From Myxococcales bacterium 68-20 (GTDB lineage: Bacteria; Myxococcota_A; Polyangia; Polyangiales; Polyangiaceae), in assembly GCA_001899635.1 (NCBI GenBank), contig MKVQ01000020.1, forward strand, positions 160,464 to 224,463: 64,000 nucleotides of DNA, written 5' to 3'. This document shows, piece by piece, positions 51,155-59,423 of the stretch. A model generated the notes under the pieces. That model did no database searches, was not told where the DNA came from, and saw only the letters and a program-made list of their open reading frames with translations. The first letter of the stretch is position 1. Each line of letters starts with the position of its first letter. The translations under genes and the position numbers were made by a program.

Positions 51155-51625
51155 ATGCTTCGCGCCGCTGCAGGCTTGTTCTTCGTCGCAGCGACGCTCA
51201 CGGTGTTCGCCGCATGCAGTGACGATCCGGTCCCGCGCCCGTGCTCGAACATCCCCGCCGGAGGCTGCCCGCTCTCGCGCGGTGTCGCCTGCGAAGATCC
51301 TGCGTGCGAGGCGGTCTACGCGTGCCGTCCCGGCGACGTCTGGGAGCTCCAAGAGTACTGTCCTCCGAGGGAGCGCGACGATCGAAGTGATGCGAGCGTG
51401 CAGACCGATGCGTCCGCGCCGATCCTCGACGCCTCGATCGACGCGCCCCCCGGAGCGTTCGGCGGACCAGGCTGCGAGTCACTCCAGGCGCCCGACTGCA
51501 TGCTCGGCCTCGCGATGTCCTGCGGCGCCGACTGCTGCGGGTGCGAGGACCTCTACGTCTGCGAGGATCGCGGCTGGACCCTCTGGGGCAGCTGCGGTGA
51601 TGGCGGCATCGTGCCCGGACGCTGA
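51155..51625 (+). CDS. Small Cys-rich lipoprotein
   Basis: 156 aa. Signal ends in VFAAC (Cys about 21). The mature protein has sixteen or so Cys in two clusters (PCSNIPAGGCPLSRGVACEDPAC and GCESLQAPDCMLGLAMSCGADC), separated by an Asp/Ala/Ser linker, and ends near ELW-like CEDRGWTLWGSCG. Start ATG at 51155; a GTG at 51152 is adjacent. No known motif. Follows the kinase gene by about 98 bases. Confidence 0.72.
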   Translation: MLRAAAGLFFVAATLTVFAACSDDPVPRPCSNIPAGGCPLSRGVACEDPACEAVYACRPGDVWELQEYCPPRERDDRSDASVQTDASAPILDASIDAPPGAFGGPGCESLQAPDCMLGLAMSCGADCCGCEDLYVCEDRGWTLWGSCGDGGIVPGR

Positions 51626-51680
51626 GCTCGAGCCGCGTCGTCACGACCGACGGTCACCGCGCGTGCGTCTCGCCGCGCGA

Positions 51681-52256
51681 TCAGGACGCCTTCAAGAATG
51701 GATCCCACTCGCGGAACTTCGTCGCGGTGCCGAGGAGGAGCTGGGCGGTCATCGTCCACTTCGGGCGGAACGGACGGCGCTGCAGGCGCATGTTCGCCTC
51801 TTCCGGCGTGCGCCAACCCTTCCGCAGATTGCACACGCGGCAGGCGGTGACGAGGTTCTCCCAAGTGTCGTTGCCGCCGCGGGATCGCGGAAGGACGTGA
51901 TCGATGTTGAGGTCGCGCAGCGGGGGCTGCTTACCGCAGTACTGGCACTGATGGGCGTCGCGGAACATCAGGTTCCGGCGCGTCAGGCGGATGGTGACCT
52001 TCGGCGTGCGGTCGTAGCGGTGGAGGTGAAGCACGCGGGGGACCCGCAATGCGCCCCCGATGATCGGCAGGCTGTCGTCGTGGTCGCGGACGGGAAGCGA
52101 TCGCCACAGATCGAAGTCGTACTCCTCGCCCGACTCGTCGAGGGCGTGCGCCGCACCACCGTAGAGGAGGACGAAAGCTCGCTTCGCGGTCGTCAGCTGG
52201 ACGGGCTGGAACACGCGGTTCAGGACGAGCACTGGTCTCGAGAGCGCGTCGGTCAT
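51681..52256 (-). CDS. HNH endonuclease
   Basis: 191 aa. HNH domain in the second half: RDAHQCQYCGKQPPLRDLNIDHVLPRSRGGNDTWENLVTACRVCNLRKG read in pieces as CQYCG, NIDHVLPRSRGG, WENLVTACRVCN. The two CxxC pairs bind zinc and the DH ... N ... H residues form the active site. The N-terminal 90 residues are a beta-rich domain (RPVLVLNRVFQPVQLTTAKRAF), the pattern of the common 5-methylcytosine-independent HNH family in actinobacteria and myxobacteria. Start ATG at 52256. No restriction or phage genes are beside it. Confidence 0.9.
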   Translation of the reverse strand: MTDALSRPVLVLNRVFQPVQLTTAKRAFVLLYGGAAHALDESGEEYDFDLWRSLPVRDHDDSLPIIGGALRVPRVLHLHRYDRTPKVTIRLTRRNLMFRDAHQCQYCGKQPPLRDLNIDHVLPRSRGGNDTWENLVTACRVCNLRKGWRTPEEANMRLQRRPFRPKWTMTAQLLLGTATKFREWDPFLKAS

Positions 52257-52444
52257 GTGACTGCGGAGCGAAGCGATCGCGGGCCGAGTACGAGTTGAAC
52301 TCCCCGCTTTTCGAAGCATAGCAACATTTGTGAGGATCGCTTTCGATCCAGGCTTTTTTTCGGGAAGAAATGGCCCAAGGATGACGTTGACCCATCGGGG
52401 GTCGAAGGTAGTCTCGAGAGCAACTTAGCCATGGGGCACGAGCG

Positions 52445-53005
52445 ATGAGCGACGCGGATGCGGATGAGAAGATGGAAGATCCGGCGCCCAGCGAGCGTGC
52501 GGTAGTCGTCGCGGCTCGCCGTCGCCGTGACGAAGACGACGAAGAGGAGAACGCCTCCCGTAAGCGCCTTCTCCTGGTCGTCCCGCTCCTCATGGCCGCT
52601 GCGGCGATCGTCGCGCTCGTCCTGGTCGGCATGCAGGACAAGGGCATCTACTCGAAGCCTGTCGATGAGCTTGTCGCCCAGAAGGCGAAGTTCGTCGGGA
52701 AGTCGGTGCGCGCCGAGGGCAACCTCGTTCATGGCTCCCTCGTGAAGCGCGAAGATCCGTGCGAGTACCGCTTCAAGATCGAGAAGAACGGGACCGAGAT
52801 CCCCGTCCGTTTCGCCAAGTGCGTCGTGCCGGACACGTTCCGCGACGTCCCGGGGATGGACGTCGCCGTCACGGTCGAGGGTGAGCTCCGGTCGGACGAC
52901 TCGCTCGAGGCGTCTCAGGTGTTGGCCAAGTGCCCGAGCAAGTACGAGATGAAGGAAAAGGCGGCCCAGGGCGAGAAGGCCCCCCACGCCCTGATGGAGC
53001 CCTGA
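52445..53005 (+). CDS. ccmE: Cytochrome c maturation protein CcmE, CXXXY variant
   Basis: 186 aa. N-terminal acidic/Arg-rich tail, one membrane helix (LLLVVPLLMAAAAIVALVLVG, about 42-62), then the CcmE OB fold (KAKFVGKSVRAEGNLVHGSL, GTEIPVRFAKCVVPDTFRDVPGMDVAVTVEGEL). At the haem-attachment site, where enteric CcmE has His (VLAKHDENY), this protein has VLAKCPSKYEM: Cys163 and Tyr167, the CXXXY motif known for the variant CcmE of archaea and some deltaproteobacteria. Haem would bind through Cys. Start ATG at 52445 with ATGGGGC-type context; no other ccm gene is in the window. Confidence 0.9.
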   Translation: MSDADADEKMEDPAPSERAVVVAARRRRDEDDEEENASRKRLLLVVPLLMAAAAIVALVLVGMQDKGIYSKPVDELVAQKAKFVGKSVRAEGNLVHGSLVKREDPCEYRFKIEKNGTEIPVRFAKCVVPDTFRDVPGMDVAVTVEGELRSDDSLEASQVLAKCPSKYEMKEKAAQGEKAPHALMEP

Positions 53006-53059
53006 CCGCCTGAGCGCCCGCCTTCGACCGAAAGCGCGCTAGGCTCTGGCGCGCCGAAC

Positions 53060-53659
53060 ATGCCGGGCCCTCTCTACTGGATTGCTGCATTCGCAGCCGC
53101 GCGCGGCCTTCGCTACGAGGCGGAGGCCGATGAGCGCTGGCTTCGCGCCTGGGAGCCGTACACGACGCTGAAGGTGCCCTTCCGCTACGAGCACGCGCTC
53201 CACGCGACGGGCGTGAACGGCTCGCTCTCGATCGCGCGCGCCGTGCTCGAGCTTCCGCAGCCTCCTTCGTCGACGCCGTACCCGCCCCACGAGGTCGGAA
53301 CGTGGATCGCGATCGTGCAGGACGTTCGCATCCAGGCGAAGGTCGCCGCGACGAGCGACTTCGGCAGCCCCTTCGCCGAGCCGCTCGATCTCGCGTCGAT
53401 GCCACGGCTGCCCACCGGAGACGGCGCGTTCGACCACGTCTTCGCTTCGTTCGCAAAGACCTCCGAGGACCTTGTCACGGGGCTCACTCCGAGCGCGCGC
53501 AAGCTCCTCCTGTCGTGGCGGATCCCCGTCCATGCGGAGACGCGGCCGGGCGGTTTCATCCTCGCGCCCGTCTCGCTCAGCGCGGACGATCGCGGCCTGG
53601 CGTGGATGTTCGATGCCGTCCACCTGTTCGGCGAGAAGGCCACAAAGCTCAGGACATGA
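53060..53659 (+). CDS. Hypothetical protein, function unknown
   Basis: 199 aa from ATG at 53060, 54 bases after ccmE on the same strand. Soluble, mixed alpha/beta with several Trp (MPGPLYWIAAFAAARGLRYEAEADERWLRAW ... YPPHEVGTWIAIVQDVRIQ). A Pro-rich turn (PPSSTPYPPHE) separates two halves. No signal, no membrane helix, no known motif. It may be co-transcribed with ccmE, but a role in cytochrome assembly is not shown. Confidence 0.72.
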   Translation: MPGPLYWIAAFAAARGLRYEAEADERWLRAWEPYTTLKVPFRYEHALHATGVNGSLSIARAVLELPQPPSSTPYPPHEVGTWIAIVQDVRIQAKVAATSDFGSPFAEPLDLASMPRLPTGDGAFDHVFASFAKTSEDLVTGLTPSARKLLLSWRIPVHAETRPGGFILAPVSLSADDRGLAWMFDAVHLFGEKATKLRT

Positions 53660-53717
53660 CTCGAACGTCTCTGTATGCTCGCGCTCGGCGTGTCTTCTCT
53701 TGCGCTCGCCGATAGTC

Positions 53718-54545
53718 ATGGGACGAAAGCACATCATCGGGTTGGGTCTCCTCCTCGTCGCGACGGCGACGGCGACGTCGATGCCTGCGTTCGCGCAGTC
53801 GGCAGGGCAGGAGTATCCGGCATGCACGAAGACGGTCAGCGCGGGCGACAGCGAGCTGGCGCACCAGAAGTACATCGCCGGCAAGCAGGACTACGACGAG
53901 GGGAACTACGACTCGGCGCTGCGCCGCTTCCGTGACGCGTACACCCTCGACTGCACGAAGCACGAGCTTCTCGTCATCATCTCTGCTGCGTACGAGCGCA
54001 AGGGGGACAAGAAGGAAGCCGTGACCGCGCTCGAGACGTACGTCGCGCGCTCGCCTTCCGCGCCTGACCTCGGGACCTACCAGGCGAAGATCGACAACCT
54101 GAAGAAGCAGCTCGCCGCCGCTCCCCCGCCTTCCGCAACGGTGGAGCCGCAGCCGACGACTCCGCCTGCCAAGATCGAGACCCGGGAGCACACGATCTAT
54201 CCCTGGATCGTGGTCGGCGCGGGCGTCGTCGCACTCGGCGTGGGGATCGCCGTGGTGGCGACTGCGCCCGAGCTTCCCGAGAACTGCGATCGGGAGATAG
54301 AGAGGTGCAACCGGAACCCGGGCGAGTCGAACGACGCGTTCCAGAAGCGGCAGGACGAGGCCGGCAAGGCCGTCGGTCAGCCGTTGTGGGGGACCGTTGC
54401 AGCCATCGGCGGTGGGGCCCTCATCGCCGGCGGCCTCCTCTGGCACTTCCTCGAGCCCACGGGCCCGAAGGAGGCGGCGAAGACGAAGCTCCGCCCGGCG
54501 CTCTCGCCCGGGTACGCCGGCCTTGCTCTCGGCGGATCCTTCTGA
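53718..54545 (+). CDS. Secreted TPR protein with C-terminal membrane helices
   Basis: 275 aa. Sec signal (LLLVATATATSMPAFAQ), then one or two TPR motifs (YIAGKQDYDEGNYDSALRRFRDAYTL, AYERKGDKKEAVTALETYVAR). After a Pro/Thr linker there are two hydrophobic helices (IVVGAGVVALGVGIAVVA, GTVAAIGGGALIAGGLLWHF) and a short tail. This layout (signal, TPR, Pro linker, two helices) is frequent among myxobacterial periplasmic proteins of unknown role. Start ATG at 53718, 58 bases after the preceding gene. Confidence 0.78.
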   Translation: MGRKHIIGLGLLLVATATATSMPAFAQSAGQEYPACTKTVSAGDSELAHQKYIAGKQDYDEGNYDSALRRFRDAYTLDCTKHELLVIISAAYERKGDKKEAVTALETYVARSPSAPDLGTYQAKIDNLKKQLAAAPPPSATVEPQPTTPPAKIETREHTIYPWIVVGAGVVALGVGIAVVATAPELPENCDREIERCNRNPGESNDAFQKRQDEAGKAVGQPLWGTVAAIGGGALIAGGLLWHFLEPTGPKEAAKTKLRPALSPGYAGLALGGSF

Positions 54546-54563
54546 GCAAGTTAGGCGGGCAGG

Positions 54564-55277
54564 ATGGTCGACTCCGCCCGCAATTCATCGTTCCCGGCAG
54601 TCCTCACCGAGCGGCGTGACTCCGGCGCGGGACTCCGTCTCGTCACGCTGACACCGGCGCTCACCCATGCGCGCGGCTATCGAGCGCCCGGGCAGTACAT
54701 CGAGGTGCGCGCGGGGGCGAAGGGTTACTTCGTGCTCGCAGGCGAGGTCGGCGCGCCATCGTGGGAGCTGCTCGTGCGCACGAACGGCGGAGCTTCCGAT
54801 GCGCTCACCACCGCGCCCGAGGGGACGGTGTTCGACGTCAGCGGACCGCTCGGTGACGGGTTTCCTCTCGAGCGCGCGCGCGGCCGCTCGCTCGTCGTGG
54901 CCGTCGCGGGGAGCGCTCTCGCGGTGACCCGCCCGATCCTTCGCGACCGCATCGCTCATCGCGAGGGCGTATCGACGACCGTCTACATCGGCGCCCGCAC
55001 CGCTCGTGACGTCGCGCTGCCTGGCGAGGTCACGGGGTGGGTGCATGCAGGCGCGCGTGTCGTGCTCTGCCTCTCGCGACCGGAGCTCGATGACCCCCGC
55101 GTCCTCTTCGAGCTCGGGCGTGCGAGCGGCTACGTCCAGGCTGTGCTCGAGAAGGACATCCGCGACGGCCTCGTTGCCGACGGCCTCGTCTTCGGCGCGG
55201 GCCCCGGAGGAATGCTCGAGGAGCTGCGAGGTCTCGCGTCCGCGACCCCCAAGGTCGAGGTCGTGACGAACGTCTGA
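54564..55277 (+). CDS. Ferredoxin/flavodoxin reductase-like protein (FAD motif degenerate)
   Basis: 237 aa with the two-domain FNR layout: N-terminal FAD-type barrel (GYRAPGQYIEVRAG, VFDVSGPLGDGFPL) and C-terminal Rossmann NAD(P) domain (SLVVAVAGSALAVTRPILRD, VFGAGPGGMLEEL). The RxY(S/T) FAD-pyrophosphate motif that usually follows GQYI is not clear here (GYFVLAGEVGAPSWELLVR), so flavin binding may be changed. Start ATG at 54564. Likely an NAD(P)H-dependent electron-transfer protein; partner unknown. The nearby sensor kinase has a haem/metal-type ligand domain, but no link is shown. Confidence 0.78.
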   Translation: MVDSARNSSFPAVLTERRDSGAGLRLVTLTPALTHARGYRAPGQYIEVRAGAKGYFVLAGEVGAPSWELLVRTNGGASDALTTAPEGTVFDVSGPLGDGFPLERARGRSLVVAVAGSALAVTRPILRDRIAHREGVSTTVYIGARTARDVALPGEVTGWVHAGARVVLCLSRPELDDPRVLFELGRASGYVQAVLEKDIRDGLVADGLVFGAGPGGMLEELRGLASATPKVEVVTNV

Positions 55278-55426
55278 GGCGCACGTCCAGGCGCGAGCGC
55301 TATCCAGACCGACACTTCGCACGAGCTCCGGTCGAGGTCTTCCGACGAAACGCCCTCTTCCGACGAGCTCGGCTCGCGTGGTGCGGGCTTTTCCAGCGTG
55401 GGTTGCTCGTATAGCCTCATCTTCGG

Positions 55427-57349
55427 ATGAAGAGCGCGTCGGAGTTGCCGAAGGGCGCCGTGCGTCAGGGCGGTAAAGAGGAGCTTCGCGCGTCGCTCCT
55501 CAAGACGTACCTGCTCCGCATCCGTAGCGAGAAGGGTGATCGCGCCGTTCGGACGATCCTCGCGAACGCGGGCATCGATCCTTCGATGGTCGACAACGAG
55601 ACGGGCTGGGTGAGCACGCTCGCCGCTCGAAAGGCGCTGCGAGGGATCCGCGAGGAGCTCGGCAGCATCGATGCGCTTCGCCGTCGAGGTGAATGGGTCA
55701 CGAACCCCGAGGCGCTCGGTGCTCACGTGCGCATGCTCCGTTCGGCGGAGCAGCCGGTCGACGCTTACGTCTACCTCGCCGACAATGCGCGTGAGGTCAC
55801 GCGTGTCGGTTCGTGGGACTTCGAGCTCGCTACCGCGAAGCCCCCGAGAAAGCCCGGCGGCCTCGAGGACGAGCCCAACGAGAGCGATGCCGAGCAGGCC
55901 GACGCGGCGAAGAGGCTCCCGAAGGACAAGACCTCGGTCCGTGCGGTTCGCCTCATCTACTGCCCGCGCGACGACAGCTACGACGAGGACAACCCCGACC
56001 TCGAGGGCGAGGCGCTCTTCTGCGCAGCGCGTGAGGGAGAGCTCACCGCCATCCCGCGCATCTGGGGCCTCTCCGACGCTCGCGTCACCCACGAGACGTG
56101 CCTCGCGAAGGGCGACGAGTGCTGCTCCTACCTCGTCGAGTGGGAGCTGCCCGCGACCAAGAGCACGACCGTGCTTGCGGCCGCGGCCGCCGCGGTCTTG
56201 TCCGGCGCCGCCATCGGGATGACGGGTGGATGGGTCGCCGGAGCGATCGGTGCGGTGATCGCCGGCGCTCTCGGCGCCGGCGCCGGCACGATGCGGGATC
56301 GCTCGAAGATGGAGGCCGCAGGGCGTGCCTTCGAGAAGAACCGGATCGCGGCGCTCGAGCGCGGCCTCGACCTTCGCGGCGAGGCGACGAGCGCCGCCCA
56401 CCCCGGCGAGCTCTCCGGCACGGTGCTCGGAGGCAAGTACCGCATCGGCAAGAAGATCGGCTCCGGCGGCATCGGCGTCGTCTACGCGGCCGAGCACACG
56501 ACGCTCGGGCACGAGGTCGCGGTGAAGGTCCTGCGCGGCGCCGCCGCTCGCGACGGCGGCGAGATCGCGCGCCTCCGTCGCGAGGCGTACATCCAGGTCA
56601 ACATCGATAACGTCAACGTCTGTCGCGTGCACGACCTCGATCAGATGCCCGACGGATCGATGTACGTCGTCATGGAGCGTCTGCACGGCCGCTCCCTCGC
56701 CGACAAGCTCTCGCGCGAGCACATCGTCGCGCCGGGGTTTGCGATCCCCGTCTTCATCGGCGTGTGCCGGGCGCTCGCGGGAGCGCACAAGAAGGGGGTC
56801 GTCCATCGTGATCTCAAGCCCGGCAACATCTTCCTCTGCGACGACGGCACGCCGAAGGTCCTCGACTTCGGCATGAGCAAGCTCACGACTGCCGAGTCGC
56901 TCACGCAGGCGGGCTACACGCTGGGTACGCCCGAGTACATGGCGCCGGAGCAGTGCATCGGCGCGAACGTCGTCGCGCAGACGGACATCTACGCGTTCGG
57001 CGTTCTCATGTACGAGGCACTCACGGGCGAGCTGCCGATCATCGCGCAGAGCCGGCGTGAGCTGCTCGATCTGCACCAGCGGCAGATCCCGGTCCCGATG
57101 CGCGAGCGGCGTCCTGATCTCGACATCCCCGACGCGCTCGATCAGGTCGTGATGAACTGCCTGAAGAAGCGCATCAGCGACCGCCCGAAGAGCGCCGAGG
57201 AGCTCGAGGCGATGCTCGCGGCGATCCCGACCGAAGGGCTCCCGACCGCGTACGAGCGTCATCTGAGGCGCTCCGTGCCCGCGGCGAACGAGGACTCGGG
57301 CACCATCCCCGCGATGTCGAGCAGCGAGCCCCCGCCGCCCCTCGAGTAG
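55427..57349 (+). CDS. Ser/Thr kinase with N-terminal V4R-like ligand-binding domain
   Basis: 640 aa. Residues about 20-240 form a sensor of the V4R/XylR-N type; the diagnostic end is THETCLAKGDECCSYLVEW (His222, Cys225, Gly229-Asp230, Cys232, Cys233, Tyr235). Residues about 245-290 are a Gly/Ala-rich hydrophobic region (glycine-zipper-like), and about 336-590 a Hanks-type kinase: IGSGGIGVVYAA, VAVKVLR, VVHRDLKPGNIF, VLDFGMSKL, YMAPEQC. The C-terminus is Ser/Pro-rich. Such V4R domains bind small hydrophobic molecules or metals and usually control bacterial enhancer proteins; fusion to a kinase is unusual. The start ATG at 55427 is kept. Confidence 0.82.
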   Translation: MKSASELPKGAVRQGGKEELRASLLKTYLLRIRSEKGDRAVRTILANAGIDPSMVDNETGWVSTLAARKALRGIREELGSIDALRRRGEWVTNPEALGAHVRMLRSAEQPVDAYVYLADNAREVTRVGSWDFELATAKPPRKPGGLEDEPNESDAEQADAAKRLPKDKTSVRAVRLIYCPRDDSYDEDNPDLEGEALFCAAREGELTAIPRIWGLSDARVTHETCLAKGDECCSYLVEWELPATKSTTVLAAAAAAVLSGAAIGMTGGWVAGAIGAVIAGALGAGAGTMRDRSKMEAAGRAFEKNRIAALERGLDLRGEATSAAHPGELSGTVLGGKYRIGKKIGSGGIGVVYAAEHTTLGHEVAVKVLRGAAARDGGEIARLRREAYIQVNIDNVNVCRVHDLDQMPDGSMYVVMERLHGRSLADKLSREHIVAPGFAIPVFIGVCRALAGAHKKGVVHRDLKPGNIFLCDDGTPKVLDFGMSKLTTAESLTQAGYTLGTPEYMAPEQCIGANVVAQTDIYAFGVLMYEALTGELPIIAQSRRELLDLHQRQIPVPMRERRPDLDIPDALDQVVMNCLKKRISDRPKSAEELEAMLAAIPTEGLPTAYERHLRRSVPAANEDSGTIPAMSSSEPPPPLE

Positions 57350-57506
57350 CGCGCGAAACGCGACCGTCGCGACAACGCGACGCGTCGGTCGTGGCACCTC
57401 TGCGGGGCGGAGCGCGAGCTTTCCTCGTGTGAAGGGCTTGCCGCAGACAGTTTCAGGATTCGGTGGTCGCCCGCCTCGAAACGGCAGTATGGTCCGCGCT
57501 GGATCG

Positions 57507-58904
57507 ATGCCCGACTCGCTCATCCCGCCGATTGGATCCGTCTCACAGCCCGAGCGGATGTTCCGCGTGAACTGGGTGGCGAACCTCAAGAAGACGCCGA
57601 GCGGCGTCCCGTTCGTCACCGCCGACTTCACGGCGAAACAAGGGCGGAGGGTCCGGGTCGTCGACGTGCGCCACGCGGACGAGCTCGTGGGCGTGCTCGG
57701 CTACGTGCCCGGCTCGGATTGGATCCCGCTCGATCGGATCGAGACGCTCGCCTCGCGCGTCGACCCCGACGATCCGGTGATCCTCATCTCCGGTGGAGAG
57801 GAGCGCGCCCACGACGCGGCGGATAAGCTCTCCAAGCTGGGGATGCGCTTCGTCGCCTACATGGCCGGCGGCGTCATGTCGTGGCGCGATCTCGGCTATT
57901 CCACCACGCGCGATCGATCGATCCTCGACCGCAGGGACGTGCTCCGCAAGATCGACGAGAGCCTCATGGCCGCGCCGGAGCACGTCACCGCCGAGCACGT
58001 GCAGAAGCACGTCGGCGACAGCCTCTCGGTGAAGTGGATCAAGTTCCCCGCGCTCCTCGTGCGCGGCCTCGTCTCGTGCGTCGACGGCCGCGACGACAGC
58101 GGCGTCATCGGCAGTCCCGGCGGTGACGCCGGCGAGCTCCTCGTCGGACTGCGCGCGCTCGAGAAGATGCTTCGCCGCGATCTCTCCGATTCCGAGATCG
58201 CCACGCTCCTCGCGCGCCGGCTCGATGTCTTCGGGCGCTTCTACATGCACACCGATGTGGATGCGTCGAACCTGACGATGCAGGCGGTGCGCTCCGACGC
58301 GCGGTTCGCCGGTCGGAGCGTCGATCTCGACGAGCCGCTCGAATGGCGCAAGTTCCTCGCGGCGCCGCCCCGCGACCTCCAGGATGCGCTCCTCGAGCAT
58401 ACGCTCCGTCCGGAGCACGTCGGCTGCGGGCACCTGCGGCTCGCGTTGACCCGTCCCGGTGAATACGACGTTCGCGAGGGCCTCGTGACCGCGCTCCTCC
58501 GCAGCTTCCACCAGAAGCTCTGGGAGGGCACGCCCGAGCTCGAGGCCGTCGCTCTCGCGGGCGGCCATACCGAGCGCGCCGTCCTCAACGTCCGCATCAG
58601 CGGTCCGCTCATGCCGTTCTCGCGCATCCCGCTCGTCTCACCCGCGGTCGGCGGCGCGCAGGTCTTCGTCCACCATCCGCGCGTGACGTCGTATCTGCGC
58701 AAGCAGCTCGCGCGCTTCCTCGCGCTGCAGACGGACATCGCCGGTACGATCGACGCGGTCGAGCTCCACATCGAGATGGAGCGCCTTGGCGCGGCGCAGC
58801 TCGCCAAGACCCTCGGCGCGCTCGCGAAGGGCTTGCCGATCTACGACGTGACGTTCGGCGACGAGCGCATCGATGTGCGTTTCGGCGGCGTCGTCGGCGA
58901 GTAG
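57507..58904 (+). CDS. Rhodanese-like domain fused to LCIB-type beta-carbonic-anhydrase-like domain
   Basis: About 465 aa; starts at 57489, 57507 or 57558 are all possible. Residues about 20-135 are a rhodanese fold, but the active Cys is replaced (ILISGGEERA, Ser where C-x4-R would be), so sulfurtransferase activity is unlikely. Residues about 160-465 carry an LCIB/beta-CA-like site: SCVDGRD (Cys191, Asp193, Arg195), YMHTD (His248) and HVGCGH (Cys307), i.e. Cys-Asp/Arg-His-Cys for zinc. IGSPGGDAGELLVGL also fits. If active it hydrates CO2 or a similar substrate. The domain combination is not familiar to me. It follows the V4R kinase by 157 bases on the same strand. Confidence 0.72.
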   Translation: MPDSLIPPIGSVSQPERMFRVNWVANLKKTPSGVPFVTADFTAKQGRRVRVVDVRHADELVGVLGYVPGSDWIPLDRIETLASRVDPDDPVILISGGEERAHDAADKLSKLGMRFVAYMAGGVMSWRDLGYSTTRDRSILDRRDVLRKIDESLMAAPEHVTAEHVQKHVGDSLSVKWIKFPALLVRGLVSCVDGRDDSGVIGSPGGDAGELLVGLRALEKMLRRDLSDSEIATLLARRLDVFGRFYMHTDVDASNLTMQAVRSDARFAGRSVDLDEPLEWRKFLAAPPRDLQDALLEHTLRPEHVGCGHLRLALTRPGEYDVREGLVTALLRSFHQKLWEGTPELEAVALAGGHTERAVLNVRISGPLMPFSRIPLVSPAVGGAQVFVHHPRVTSYLRKQLARFLALQTDIAGTIDAVELHIEMERLGAAQLAKTLGALAKGLPIYDVTFGDERIDVRFGGVVGE

Positions 58905-58929
58905 CGGCGCGCGTGTCATGACGACGAAC

Positions 58930-58954
58930 GCGCCGCTCGAGTGACGAGCGGCGC
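58930..58954. terminator. Bidirectional terminator hairpin
   Basis: Perfect 10-bp arms GCGCCGCTCG and CGAGCGGCGC with a 5-base loop (AGTGA), flanked by ACGAAC and GTTCGT. It lies between the convergent carbonic-anhydrase-like gene and globin gene. Confidence 0.75.
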
Positions 58955-58972
58955 GCGCATGTTCGTGAGGTC

Positions 58973-59410
58973 TCAGGCGGTGGCGGTGGCGGTGGCGGTG
59001 GCCTGCGGTACTCCAGCGAGCATCAGGTCACGAATCACGCCGTATGCCGTCGACCACTGGTCTTTGACGTTGGCGGTCCAGTCATCTCCGAGCGTCTCGG
59101 CGAGCGTCGCAAGCAGCGAGTCGCCGACCCAGTCGTACATCTCGCGTGTGACGCCGTAGTCGACGTGCTTCGCGCCGAGAGCGCCGAGCGTCGACGAGAG
59201 CCACGACGCGTCCTCGAGGTGCTCGAGGACCGAGACCAGCGCTTGCTGGAGCATCTCCTGCTGCTTCTTCGAGGAGTTTCCTCCGAAGAGGGGACGCGCC
59301 TGGGGATAGCGCTCGAAGAGGATCTCGTAGAAGCGGGGCGTGATCATCGGCTGGCGCTCGATGATGGTGTCGAAGGACGAGCGCAGAACGTTGGCGTCGA
59401 GGGGCATCAT
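58973..59410 (-). CDS. Single-domain haemoglobin (flavohaemoglobin-type globin)
   Basis: 145 aa. Classical globin fold: SSFDTIIERQPMITPRFYEILFERYPQARPLF (helices A-C), LVSVLEHLED, LGALGAKHVDYGVTREMYDWVGDSLLATLAETLG with the proximal His82 in KHVDYG. No FAD/NAD domain follows, so it is a single-domain globin like Vitreoscilla Hb. The C-terminus is (Ala-Thr)n encoded by a GGCGGT-type repeat (58976-59000). Start ATG at 59410. Divergent from the Rrf2-family regulator; a 27-bp palindrome lies in the 108-base gap. Nitric-oxide detoxification is the likely role. Confidence 0.9.
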   Translation of the reverse strand: MMPLDANVLRSSFDTIIERQPMITPRFYEILFERYPQARPLFGGNSSKKQQEMLQQALVSVLEHLEDASWLSSTLGALGAKHVDYGVTREMYDWVGDSLLATLAETLGDDWTANVKDQWSTAYGVIRDLMLAGVPQATATATATA

Positions 59411-59423
59411 TGTCTCCGAGGAA

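Noticed and set aside
57429..57506. N-terminal extension of the carbonic-anhydrase-like fusion from a GTG
   Set aside because: The added 26 residues do not belong to the rhodanese fold and no ribosome site precedes the GTG.
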